This document shows positions 7,726 through 16,022 of a stretch of 64,000 nucleotides of DNA, piece by piece. The notes beneath the pieces were generated by a model, which saw nothing but the letters and a program-made list of their open reading frames with translations, made no database searches and was not told the DNA's origin. The first letter of the stretch is position 1. Every line of letters starts with the position of its first letter. The stretch lies in contig NZ_JBGQOJ010000010.1 of assembly GCF_052119585.1 (NCBI RefSeq), positions 69,083 to 133,082 of the forward strand, in the 5' to 3' direction. This stretch comes from JBGQOJ01 sp052119585. GTDB taxonomy: Bacteria > Pseudomonadota > Alphaproteobacteria > Rhodobacterales > Rhodobacteraceae. A program made the position numbers and the translations under genes.

Positions 7726-9933
7726 ATGCTGCGCCAGCTTCATAAGTTTCCGGGTCTGATTGCGGGTGTGCTTGTCACCGTTCTGGCATCAAGCGGCTCT
7801 GTTCTGTCGGTTTTCCCCGCACTGGAAAGGGTGCAAACCGTGGCCCAGCCAGCCAGCCCGCCGGATGTGGCGGAACTGGCGGGGCGGGTGGTGGCGCATT
7901 ATCCCGGTGTAGAGCAGATAAAGCGCAGCGCCTCGGGCAAGATCGTCGCCTATTACTTTGACAAAGACGTGCCCGGCGCGGTGGTGGTCGATCCGGCGAC
8001 GGGCGCGGGGCTTGGGCCGGTTCAGTCGTCGCGGGTGGAGCGTTGGGTGACAGACCTGCACCGCTCGTTGTTTCTGGATGATGGCGGGCGGATGGTCGCG
8101 GGGGCGGGCGCGCTGGCGATGATACTGCTGGCGGTGTCGGGGTTGCAGATGACCGCGCGGCGGATGGGCGGTTGGCGGTTTCTGCTGCGGCCTGCGCGTG
8201 GCACAGGGGCACAGCGCCTGCACGTTGATCTGGGCCGGATTGCGGTCGCGGGGTTGCTGCTGTCGTCGGTCACGGCGTTTTACATGGTGATGACCACATT
8301 CGCGATCATACCCGACGGTATGTCGTCATCCCCCGCATTTCCAACCGAACTGAACGGCGGTGCGACGCGTCCGGTGGAACAGATCGCAGCGCTGCAAAAC
8401 GTGGCCTTGGCCGAGTTCCGCGAGCTGAGCTTTCCCTATGCCGGTGATCCGACAGATGTGTTCACCCTGACCACCGCTACTGGCGAGGGCTTTATAGATC
8501 AGGCCACGGGGCAGATGCTGGTCTGGCAGGAGTTCAACACCGCACAGCGGGTCTATGAATTCATCTATATGCTGCACACGGGGCAGGGGCTGTGGTGGCT
8601 GGGCCTGATCCTTGGCGTGATGGCGCTGGGCGTGCCCGTCATGGCCGCGACCGGCGCACTCGTCTGGTGGGCCCGCAGGCGCGCGCGCCCCCGCATCGCC
8701 GCCAATGTCGCGGCGCATTCGGCAGATACCATCATCCTTGTCGGCAGCGAGGGCGGCAGCACATGGGGGTTTGCGCGCACCCTGCATGACGCGCTGACAG
8801 CCTTGGGGCACAAGGTGCATACCGGTGCCATGGGCAACATCGCGCCAGACTATGCCGCAGCGCAGCGCATGTTCATTCTGGCGGCAACCTACGGCGATGG
8901 CGCGGCTCCGGCCAGTGCCAGGGACTTTATGGCGCGGCTGGATGGGATGACCGCACCCGCCTTTCCGGTGGCGGTTCTGGGGTTCGGCGACAGGCAATTC
9001 CCGAAGTTCTGCCAATTCGCCACAGATATAGAGGAGGCGCTGGCGCAAAAGGGCTGGGCCGCACTGATGCCGTCGCACAGGATCGACCGGCAATCCGCGC
9101 AGGAGTTTGCGCGGTGGGGGCAGGCGCTGTCGGTCCATCTGCCGCAGCCGGTTGATCTGGTGCATGTGCCCGTCCTGCCACGCAGCCGGTCCCTGACCCT
9201 GCTTTCGCGCAGCGACTACGGGGCAGAGGTGCAGGCACCGACAAGCATCTTCCGCTTTGCCCTGCCCGGCCACGGGCTGTTCGCCCGCCTGACAGGCCGC
9301 GCCTTTCCGCGCTTTGCCGCCGGTGATCTGGTGGGGATCATGGCACCCGACAGCACGATGCCGCGCTACTATTCTCTGGCCTCCTCGTCCTGCGACGGGG
9401 TGCTGGAAATCTGCGTGCGCAAGCACCCCGGCGGGCTGTGTTCCGGCCATTTGCACGGGCTGCAACAGGGCGACCGGATCGAGTGCTTTATAAAGTCCAA
9501 CCCCGATTTCCGCCCCGCAAAGGGCCGGTCGCCGGTGATCCTGATCGGTGCGGGCACCGGTGTGGGGCCGCTGGCCGGGTTCATCCGAAATAACCATAAG
9601 GCGCGCCCGATGCATCTGTATTTCGGGGGCCGTGATCCGGCGTCGGATTTCCTCTATCGGTCCGAACTCTATCGCTGGCTGGCGGACAAGAACCTGACCA
9701 CGCTGACCACGGCATTCTCTCGCGTGGCCGGTCGCGCCTATGTGCAGGACAGCTTGCGCCGGGATGCGCCGCACCTGCGGGATCTGATCGCGGGCGGGGC
9801 GCAGATCATGGTGTGCGGTGGCCGCGATATGGCGCAGGGTGTCAGGGATGCGCTGGCAGAGGTGCTGTTGCCGGTCGGCCTTGATCCTGTCACCCTCAAG
9901 GCTGCGGGGCGCTATGCAGAAGATGTCTACTGA
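7726..9933 (+). CDS. PepSY-TM / flavodoxin / FAD-NADPH reductase fusion protein
   Basis: 735 residues. The N-terminal PepSY-TM part (1-316) has four membrane segments, near 9-30, 124-143, 171-192 and 290-316. His6, His112, His166 and His284 lie at their ends, the pattern of haem-ligating histidines in FoxB-type reductases. A flavodoxin-like FMN domain (about 335-470) has SEGGSTWGFA and ATYGDGAAP. A ferredoxin-reductase module follows, with the FAD motif PRYYS (546-550), NADPH motif GAGTGVGP (608-615), FGGRD, MVCGGRDM and a C-terminal aromatic residue. This is the cytochrome P450 reductase/CysJ arrangement joined to a membrane domain, suggesting electron flow from cytosolic NADPH across the membrane. 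apbE overlaps its 3' end. Confidence 0.88.
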   Translation: MLRQLHKFPGLIAGVLVTVLASSGSVLSVFPALERVQTVAQPASPPDVAELAGRVVAHYPGVEQIKRSASGKIVAYYFDKDVPGAVVVDPATGAGLGPVQSSRVERWVTDLHRSLFLDDGGRMVAGAGALAMILLAVSGLQMTARRMGGWRFLLRPARGTGAQRLHVDLGRIAVAGLLLSSVTAFYMVMTTFAIIPDGMSSSPAFPTELNGGATRPVEQIAALQNVALAEFRELSFPYAGDPTDVFTLTTATGEGFIDQATGQMLVWQEFNTAQRVYEFIYMLHTGQGLWWLGLILGVMALGVPVMAATGALVWWARRRARPRIAANVAAHSADTIILVGSEGGSTWGFARTLHDALTALGHKVHTGAMGNIAPDYAAAQRMFILAATYGDGAAPASARDFMARLDGMTAPAFPVAVLGFGDRQFPKFCQFATDIEEALAQKGWAALMPSHRIDRQSAQEFARWGQALSVHLPQPVDLVHVPVLPRSRSLTLLSRSDYGAEVQAPTSIFRFALPGHGLFARLTGRAFPRFAAGDLVGIMAPDSTMPRYYSLASSSCDGVLEICVRKHPGGLCSGHLHGLQQGDRIECFIKSNPDFRPAKGRSPVILIGAGTGVGPLAGFIRNNHKARPMHLYFGGRDPASDFLYRSELYRWLADKNLTTLTTAFSRVAGRAYVQDSLRRDAPHLRDLIAGGAQIMVCGGRDMAQGVRDALAEVLLPVGLDPVTLKAAGRYAEDVY

Positions 9934-10873
9934 TCTTTGTCGCCATGCGTTGAGCGGCGCGACGATGGGAACCCGCTGGTCGGCGCTGTTCCATGCGCCG
10001 CAGGGCTTTGATGTTGCGCCGGTCGATGCGGCATTGGCATCTGCGGTGGCCCGTGTCGACCAACAGATGTCGACATGGAAGCCCGACAGCGACCTGATGC
10101 GCCTGAACGCGGCCCGCGTTGATCAATGGGTGGACCTGCCGCCAGAGCTGGCCTTTGTTTTGGCGGCCGGGCTGGAGGTTGGCCATGCGTCGGGGGAATG
10201 TTTCGACATCGGTCTGGGCGATATGGTGAACGCCTGGGGGTTTGGCCCGACGGGGGCGGACCCCGACGGTCTTGCCGTTCAGGCGGCGCTGCATAGGGTG
10301 CGGCCCGCAACCTATGATGTGCTTGATCTGGATGCCGCCGGTTCCCGCGCCTGCAAACTTGCGCCCCTGACGTTCGATTTGTCCGGTATCGCCAAAGGTT
10401 TCGCGGTGGACGAAATGATCCGCGTGTTGCAAGAGGCGGGCATCGAAAACGCCCTTGTCGGGCTGGACGGCGAATTGAAGGCGATCGGGCTGAAGCCTGA
10501 TCAGACGCCTTGGGCCATCGCATTGGAAGAACCGGATTACGAGGCCCGCAGCCCGATGGCGGTCATCACCCTTCAGGATGCGGCCATCGCCACATCGGGG
10601 GACTACCGGCATTGGGTCGATGTGGGGGGCGCGCGGCTGTCACACAACATGGACGGGACGCGCGGCGGGCCAGCGCTTGGCGGGGTCGCCTCCGTGTCTG
10701 TCATCGCGCAAAGCTGCATGATGGCGGATGCATGGGCCACGGCACTTTTGGTCGCGGGCGAGGCGCGAGGAGCGGCGCTGGCAGGCAAACACGGGCTGGA
10801 CGCGCTGTTCGTCTTGCGCGATGGCGCAGGGTTCAGGCGGGTGGCGGTGGGCACAGTTTTCGCGGCACTCTAG
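9914..10873 (+). CDS. apbE: FAD:protein FMN transferase ApbE
   Basis: 319 residues from the ATG at 9914, overlapping the previous gene by 20 bases; an ATG at 9923 is an alternative. ApbE landmarks in order: GTRWSALF (19-26), FDIGLGDMVNAWGFG (97-111), DLSGIAKGF (155-163), TSGDYRHWVDVGG (227-239), SHNMDGTRGGP (243-253) and the metal-binding ADAWATA (271-277). ApbE transfers FMN from FAD to Thr/Ser in partner proteins; the likely partner is the DUF2271 protein two genes upstream. Unlike most ApbE proteins it shows no signal peptide or lipobox, so it may act in the cytoplasm or be exported another way. Confidence 0.9.
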   Translation: MQKMSTDLCRHALSGATMGTRWSALFHAPQGFDVAPVDAALASAVARVDQQMSTWKPDSDLMRLNAARVDQWVDLPPELAFVLAAGLEVGHASGECFDIGLGDMVNAWGFGPTGADPDGLAVQAALHRVRPATYDVLDLDAAGSRACKLAPLTFDLSGIAKGFAVDEMIRVLQEAGIENALVGLDGELKAIGLKPDQTPWAIALEEPDYEARSPMAVITLQDAAIATSGDYRHWVDVGGARLSHNMDGTRGGPALGGVASVSVIAQSCMMADAWATALLVAGEARGAALAGKHGLDALFVLRDGAGFRRVAVGTVFAAL

Positions 10874-10961
10874 TATAGGGTCGCAGCTTTGCTTTGCGCT
10901 TGGTGCCGATCTCGGCCATAACAATCGGGAATGTTGGTGTTCCATTGGATGTGACGGTGTG

Positions 10962-11831
10962 ATGCCTGATTACCTGACGACGGGCGAAGTTGCCGCGCTT
11001 TTGCGCCTCAAGACACGCAAGGTCTATGACCTTGCCAATTCCGGTGCATTGCCCTGTTCGCGTGCCACCGGAAAGCTGTTATTTCCCGCCGATGCGGTGA
11101 ACCGGTTCATCGCGGGGGGCGGTGGTGCCATGGCACCTGTGCCGCGCAATCGGCCCAACGTGGTGCTGGGCAGCCATGATCCCCTGCTTGACTGGGCCTT
11201 GCGCGAATCCCGCTGCGGTCTTGCGACGTTCTTTGACGGCAGCGATGACGGGCTGGACCGTTTCGCGGAAGACGAGGGGATTGCAACGGGGCTGCATCTG
11301 TTCGACGCGGCATCGGGCACATGGAACGTGGCGGCGGTGACGGCGCGGTTCAGCAACGACAACATCGTGCTGATCGAATGGGCCAAACGCCAACGCGGCC
11401 TGATTGTCGCCGACCATGTCACCCAAAAGCCGCGCACGGTGGCGGATCTGCGCGGGCTGACCATCGCCACCCGCCAAACCGAGGCCGGCGCACAGACACT
11501 GCTGCTGTCGCTTCTGGCGCAAGCGGGGCTGACCCCCGGCGACGTCACCTTTACCGATCCGGCCCGAACCGAAGCCGACGCCGTGCAGATCGTGTCAGAG
11601 GGGCGGGCAGATGCGACGCTTGGCCTGTCCGCCCTGGCCAAAGTGCACAAGCTGGCTTTTGTGCCGATCCTGACCGAACGCTTTGATCTGATGGTGGACC
11701 GCAAGGCGTGGTTCGATCCCCCCATGCAGACTTTTCTGACCTTCTGCCGCAGCGACCGTTTCCGGGCCCGCGCGCTGGACTGGCATGGCTACGATGTGTC
11801 CGGTCTGGGCCAGATAACGTTCAACGCCTGA
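10962..11831 (+). CDS. Excisionase-type HTH DNA-binding protein with PBP-like sensor domain
   Basis: 289 residues from the ATG at 10962. Residues 1-52 form a MerR/excisionase-type helix-turn-helix (YLTTGEVAALLRLKTRKVYDLANSG, given here in part, then LLFPADAVNRFI). From about residue 67 a type 2 periplasmic-binding-protein-like domain follows (VVLGSHDPLLDWALRE..LATFFDGS..GLTIATRQTEAG..DATLGL). It has no signal peptide, so the binding domain should sense a small molecule in the cytoplasm, as in molybdate- or tungstate-linked regulators with the PBP_like domain. It lies 88 bases after apbE on the same strand. The ligand is unknown. Confidence 0.8.
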   Translation: MPDYLTTGEVAALLRLKTRKVYDLANSGALPCSRATGKLLFPADAVNRFIAGGGGAMAPVPRNRPNVVLGSHDPLLDWALRESRCGLATFFDGSDDGLDRFAEDEGIATGLHLFDAASGTWNVAAVTARFSNDNIVLIEWAKRQRGLIVADHVTQKPRTVADLRGLTIATRQTEAGAQTLLLSLLAQAGLTPGDVTFTDPARTEADAVQIVSEGRADATLGLSALAKVHKLAFVPILTERFDLMVDRKAWFDPPMQTFLTFCRSDRFRARALDWHGYDVSGLGQITFNA

Positions 11832-11939
11832 TCAGCCCTGCCCGGTCAGGCAGACACCGCTTTGCGTTCTTCTTGGTTTAAATATCCAAAAATCCAACGG
11901 ATCAGCATGTGGGCCGGTCGGATTTTCCGCCGTCACGGA

Positions 11940-12722
11940 TCAAACCGGCGTTTTCCCCGCGAAGGGGTCCACCGGATAGCGCACATGGGCAAGGTATAGC
12001 CCGTGCGGCGGGGCGACCGGGCCGCAGGCGGGGCGCTCGCGGGCCGCCAGCGCGGTCTTCATGTCAATGGGGGCCCAGGACCCCGACCCGACCTGCACCA
12101 GCGATCCGACAAAGCTGCGCACCTGATTGTGCAGGAAACTGCGCGCGCGGATATGGAACCGGAATTCCGTGCCATATGGAATGTCGACCGCCTCGATCCG
12201 CAATTCGTCCAGCGTTTTGACCGGCGATTGCGCCTGACAAATGGTGGACCGGAACGTGGTGAAATCATGCTTGCCGATCAGGTGGCTGGTGGCCTGCCGC
12301 ATTGCGTCCAGATTAAGCGGGTATTTCACGCACCAGACTAGCCCCGCCTCATGGGTCATGGGGGCGCGGCGGCTGATCACGCGAAACAGATATTCCCGCT
12401 CTACCGCGCCGAACCTTGCGTGAAACATGTCGTCTACGCGGGCGGCGGTCAGAATGGCCACCGGATCGTTGCGCAGGTGATAATTCAGTGCTTCGGACAG
12501 GCGGAACGGGTCCCAGTCGCGCGCCAGATCCAGATGCGCGACCTGCCCCGTGGCGTGAACGCCCGCGTCGGTGCGGCCCGCGCCCTGCACCAGCGGGGCC
12601 TCGGGGGTGATCTTCGTCAGGGCGTGTTCAATCGCACCCTGCACGCTGACGTGCTCTTTTTGGCGCTGCCATCCAAAGAAGGGCGCGCCGTTGTATTCGA
12701 TCTTGAGGGCATAACGAGGCAT
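11940..12722 (-). CDS. truA: tRNA pseudouridine(38-40) synthase TruA
   Basis: 260 residues, normal for TruA, which converts uridines 38-40 of the anticodon arm to pseudouridine. The start at 12722 gives MPRYALKIEYNGAPFFGWQRQ, the conserved N-terminus. The catalytic aspartate is Asp52 in GAGRTDAGVHATGQ. The frame extends upstream through a 12-base triple repeat that would encode IVPAIVTTIVPV and is not part of the family. It converges with the HTH/PBP gene and diverges from ycjX. Confidence 0.95.
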   Translation of the reverse strand: MPRYALKIEYNGAPFFGWQRQKEHVSVQGAIEHALTKITPEAPLVQGAGRTDAGVHATGQVAHLDLARDWDPFRLSEALNYHLRNDPVAILTAARVDDMFHARFGAVEREYLFRVISRRAPMTHEAGLVWCVKYPLNLDAMRQATSHLIGKHDFTTFRSTICQAQSPVKTLDELRIEAVDIPYGTEFRFHIRARSFLHNQVRSFVGSLVQVGSGSWAPIDMKTALAARERPACGPVAPPHGLYLAHVRYPVDPFAGKTPV

Positions 12723-12750
12723 AAGCGCTAGGTAACGCGGGAATTGCACA

Positions 12751-12783
12751 GGGACAATAGTGGTGACAATAGCGGGGACAATA
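12751..12783. repeat. Three tandem 12-base units upstream of truA
   Basis: GGGACAATA, GTGACAATA and GGGACAATA begin at 12751, 12763 and 12775, an exact 12-base period. The array starts 29 bases before the truA start codon on the opposite strand, within its 5' leader or promoter. On the minus strand the units read TATTGTC. It could be a regulator site array or simple slippage. Confidence 0.7.
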
Positions 12784-12855
12784 CCTGCGGGCATCCCCTA
12801 GCGCGGGGGGCGCGGTGCGCCTATGTTGCATGGCAAGTGAACAGGAGTTGCGGAT

Positions 12856-14274
12856 TTGGTGCTGGGAACGATTGCCGACGGGGTGACCCGCAGCGTTGAG
12901 GGGGTAACCCAGGCGGTCTCCGGCGCCTTTTTCGAGCCGGTGATCCGGTTGGGCGTGACAGGGCTTAGTCGCGCGGGAAAGACGGTGTTTATCACGTCTT
13001 TGGTGGCCAATCTGATGGATCGTGGCCGGATGCCGCAACTGGTGGCCGCCGCGAACGGTGCAATCAAGACCGCCTATTTACAGCCGCAACCCGATGATAC
13101 CGTCCCGCGCTTTGACTACGAGGCGCATCTCGCCGCGCTGACGGCAAAGGCCCCGCACTGGCCCGAAAGCACCCGCACGGTCAGCGAGTTGCGGTTGTCA
13201 TTGCGGGTGCAGCCCTCGGGTCTGTTCGGCGCGTTGCAGGGGCCGCGCACGGTGCATCTGGATATTGTGGATTATCCCGGCGAATGGTTGCTGGATCTGG
13301 CTTTGATGGACAAGACCTATGAAAGCTGGTCCGCCGAGACCCTGTCGCGCATCAGCGCGCGCCCCGTCGCAGCGGCGTTTCTGGCAGATGTGGCGGCCAC
13401 CGATGCCACCGCAAAATTCGAGGAACCGGCGGCAAAGTCCCTTTCGGCGTCGTTCACGGCCTACCTGAATGCCGCCCGCGAGGCGGGGTTCTCGGATTGC
13501 ACGCCGGGGCGCTTTATCTTGCCGGGGGAGTTGGCAGGGTCGCCCGTGCTGACTTTTGCGCCGATGGCAAAGCCCGCCAAATCAGGACGGGGCACGATGT
13601 ATCGAGAGATGGATCGCCGGTTCGAGGCCTATAAGAAACAGGTGGTCCAGCCGTTTTTCCGCGATCATTTCTCGCGGATTGATCGTCAGGTTGTGCTGGT
13701 CGACGCGCTGGGGGCCATTCACAAGGGCCCGCAGGCGGTCGAGGATCTGCGCCATGCCATGTCCGACATTCTGGGGGCGTTTCGCCCCGGTCGCAACGCG
13801 TTCCTGACCCAGCTGTTCATGGGCAAGCGCGTTGAAAAAATCCTGTTCTGCGCAACGAAAGCCGATCATCTGCACCACCGGCAGCATCCGCGGCTGACCG
13901 CTATAATGGAGGCGCTTGTGCGTGACGCCCGTGACCGTGCCGACTTTGCCGGCGCTGTGACATCGGCGATGTCCATCGCATCGCTGCGCGCCACGGTCGA
14001 GGAAACGCTGGACCATAACGGTGCAAAACTTGATTGCGTGCGTGGCGCCTTGCTGACCACGGGCAAGCAGGCGGCGTTATATCCCGGTGAACTGCCGGAT
14101 GATCCGGCGCATCTGTTGAACCCGGCGCGGGCGGGGGCAATGGACTGGCTGGATGCCGATTACCAGATCATGAACTTCGCCCCTGCCAGCCTGACCCTTA
14201 GGCCGGGCGATGGTCCGCCGCATATCCGCCTGGACAAGGCCACAGAGTTCCTGATCGGAGATCGCCTAAGATGA
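12856..14274 (+). CDS. ycjX: YcjX-family P-loop protein (DUF463)
   Basis: 472 residues. A TTG start at 12856 follows AGGAG at 12843-12847 by eight bases; a GTG at 12859 is equally possible. The Walker A motif is GLSRAGKT (residues 37-44), DIVDYPGEW is in the Walker B-like region, and ATKADHLHH resembles the NKxD guanine-specificity motif. YcjX proteins are stress-linked GTPase-like proteins often paired with YcjF, and in some bacteria with the phage shock response. It overlaps the next gene as ATGA. Confidence 0.87.
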   Translation: MVLGTIADGVTRSVEGVTQAVSGAFFEPVIRLGVTGLSRAGKTVFITSLVANLMDRGRMPQLVAAANGAIKTAYLQPQPDDTVPRFDYEAHLAALTAKAPHWPESTRTVSELRLSLRVQPSGLFGALQGPRTVHLDIVDYPGEWLLDLALMDKTYESWSAETLSRISARPVAAAFLADVAATDATAKFEEPAAKSLSASFTAYLNAAREAGFSDCTPGRFILPGELAGSPVLTFAPMAKPAKSGRGTMYREMDRRFEAYKKQVVQPFFRDHFSRIDRQVVLVDALGAIHKGPQAVEDLRHAMSDILGAFRPGRNAFLTQLFMGKRVEKILFCATKADHLHHRQHPRLTAIMEALVRDARDRADFAGAVTSAMSIASLRATVEETLDHNGAKLDCVRGALLTTGKQAALYPGELPDDPAHLLNPARAGAMDWLDADYQIMNFAPASLTLRPGDGPPHIRLDKATEFLIGDRLR

Positions 14275-15269
14275 AAAAGCCCGTTGGTCCGGTTCTGATC
14301 GAATTTGATGCCGATGCACCGGCGGCAACGCCTGATGCCGCTCCTGCCGTGCCTGACCTTATGACAGAGGCCCCCACCGGCAAGGCGATGGAAATGCTGG
14401 CGACATTGGCCGCACGCAAGCCATCGCGGCTGGCGCGGTGGTTCTGGACGCTTTTGTCGGCGCTTCTGGCCTTTGTGGTTTCAATCGCCGCGTGGGATTT
14501 CGTTAACGGAATGATCGCCCGCAACCCGGTTCTTGGCTATACGGCGCTGGTTCTGACGGGCCTGTTCGTTGCCGTTCTGCTGGCGATTGCGGTCAAGGAA
14601 CTGGCCTCTTTCGCGCGGCTGAAACGACTGGATGCGGTGCACCGTGCTGCGGTGGCGGCGCTGGCGGCGCAGGATCTTGGCGCGGCGCGAAAGGTCACCG
14701 ACCAGATTGCTGCGCTTTATGCGGGGCGCGCGGATGTGCGGTGGGGGCTGGACCGGCTGGCAGAACACAAGGGCGACATGTTCGATGCCGACGCCTTGCT
14801 TGGTCTGGCAGAGCGCGAGGTGATCGCGCCGCTGGACCTGCGTGCCATGCGAGAGGTCGAGGCGGCCGCGCGGCAGGTCGCCACGGTGACTGCGATTGTG
14901 CCCTTGGCGCTCGCGGATGTGGCCGCCGCACTAACCGGAAACCTGCGGATGATCCGCCGCGTCGCCGAAGTATACGGAGGCCGCGCCGGAACGCTGGGCA
15001 GTTGGCGCCTGACCCGCACCGTGCTGACACATCTGGTGGCGACGGGGGCCGTTGCGGTCGGGGATGACCTGATCCAGTCCATCGCCGGCGGCGGGCTTTT
15101 GTCAAAGATATCGCGCCGCTTTGGCGAGGGCGTGGTCAATGGCGCCCTGACCGCCCGCGTGGGTGTTGCCGCGATGGAAGTGTGCCGCCCGATGCCGTTT
15201 CACACCGTCAAACGGCCCTCGGTCACCGGATTGGTGCAAAGGGCGCTGACCGGTTTGTTCAGCCGTTAA
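14271..15269 (+). CDS. ycjF: YcjF-family membrane protein (TIGR01620/DUF697)
   Basis: 332 residues. After a proline/alanine-rich cytosolic N-terminus there are two membrane segments (about 62-80 and 88-108), then a helical cytosolic domain with WGLDRLAEHKGDMFDADALL and the DUF697-type region ending RVGVAAMEVCRPMPF. It overlaps ycjX by four bases, so the two are translationally coupled and probably form a complex at the inner membrane. The gene ends five bases from the convergent haemoglobin gene. Confidence 0.87.
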   Translation: MKKPVGPVLIEFDADAPAATPDAAPAVPDLMTEAPTGKAMEMLATLAARKPSRLARWFWTLLSALLAFVVSIAAWDFVNGMIARNPVLGYTALVLTGLFVAVLLAIAVKELASFARLKRLDAVHRAAVAALAAQDLGAARKVTDQIAALYAGRADVRWGLDRLAEHKGDMFDADALLGLAEREVIAPLDLRAMREVEAAARQVATVTAIVPLALADVAAALTGNLRMIRRVAEVYGGRAGTLGSWRLTRTVLTHLVATGAVAVGDDLIQSIAGGGLLSKISRRFGEGVVNGALTARVGVAAMEVCRPMPFHTVKRPSVTGLVQRALTGLFSR

Positions 15270-15274
15270 CGGGC

Positions 15275-15700
15275 TTAGCGCAGGATCGGCACATCCGTCG
15301 GCGCCCGCCGGGATTGCGCGACACCCATTTTCAGGCCCGCCCCGATCCGCGTTGCAAGACCGGCAAACCCCTCGGCCTTGGTTGTGGGCAGGACATCGGC
15401 ACAGGTGGCAGAAAACAGTGCCAGCCAGCGGTCGAAATGTTCCGGCTCGATACCTTTGACGCCCATGTGCACCTGCATCGGGTTGCCGCTATAGCTGCGT
15501 TCGCGCAGGATGCTGTTGCGCCAGAAGGCGGCGATCTTGGCCTCGTGCGTTGCCCAGATGTCGGCGTCATCGCCTATGGCGTTGAAAAAGACCGGCCCCA
15601 GAACCGCGTCATTGCGGATACGGGCGTAGAATAGCGCAACGACGCTGTCGATCTCTGTGGCATTGAGCGGCAGGCGGGGGGGCAGGGCGCTGGCGGTCAT
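15275..15700 (-). CDS. Group III truncated haemoglobin
   Basis: 141 residues. Features of group III truncated globins are visible: LFYARIRND with a tyrosine at the B10 position (Tyr25), WATHEAKIAAFW with a possible distal histidine (His52), and the proximal haem ligand His78 in PMQVHMGV. Such globins bind oxygen or nitric oxide in redox or NO stress. The start ATG at 15700 overlaps the stop of a 52-residue membrane-protein gene (ATGA), so the two are likely expressed together. Confidence 0.88.
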   Translation of the reverse strand: MTASALPPRLPLNATEIDSVVALFYARIRNDAVLGPVFFNAIGDDADIWATHEAKIAAFWRNSILRERSYSGNPMQVHMGVKGIEPEHFDRWLALFSATCADVLPTTKAEGFAGLATRIGAGLKMGVAQSRRAPTDVPILR

Positions 15701-15855
15701 AGGACGATCCAGACGACGATCAGGCTGAGCGTCAGATAGAACAGCATGTTGAACATCGAACGGATCAGTCCCATGTCGTCCTCCGGGTTTACCCCCAGAT
15801 AAAGGCAGACCTTAGTTCCAGGCCACAAAAACGCATCTGCGATTTTCTTCACCAT
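15697..15855 (-). CDS. 52-residue small membrane protein coupled to the truncated haemoglobin
   Basis: The ATG at 15855 is preceded by AAAGGAG with a normal spacing, and the frame runs to TGA at 15697-15699, sharing ATGA with the haemoglobin start. The product has a basic N-terminus (MVKKIADAFLWPG), a middle section with VNPEDDMG and one C-terminal membrane segment (about residues 36-52, rich in Leu, Ile and Val). An internal ATG at 15774 also has a GGAGG-like site, so a 25-residue short form is possible. I do not recognise the family. Its position suggests membrane docking of the globin or a shared NO/oxygen function. Confidence 0.68.
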   Translation of the reverse strand: MVKKIADAFLWPGTKVCLYLGVNPEDDMGLIRSMFNMLFYLTLSLIVVWIVL

Positions 15856-16022
15856 AGCCGGTTTCTCCTTTGATCTGCGATTAAGGTATAATACTAATAG
15901 ATGTATTTTACGTAACTTTCAAATGCTCATTCCGGCCGCAGCGCAGCTACCCAGCCAAACCCCCTAACGTGGCTTTCCAAGCCTGTGCGCTGTGCTAATG
16001 TCGTGGGAAAAGGATTTTGGCG

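Noticed and set aside
7726..9933. Reading the reductase fusion as a nitric oxide synthase or sulfite reductase flavoprotein
   Set aside because: The flavin modules are similar, but the N-terminal part is PepSY-TM with membrane helices, and no cysteine-synthesis or NOS oxygenase gene is nearby.
15870..15890. Possible FNR-type box (TTGAT-N4-ATCAA) before the small membrane protein and globin
   Set aside because: TTGATCTGCGATTAA has the left half, but the right half does not match ATCAA.
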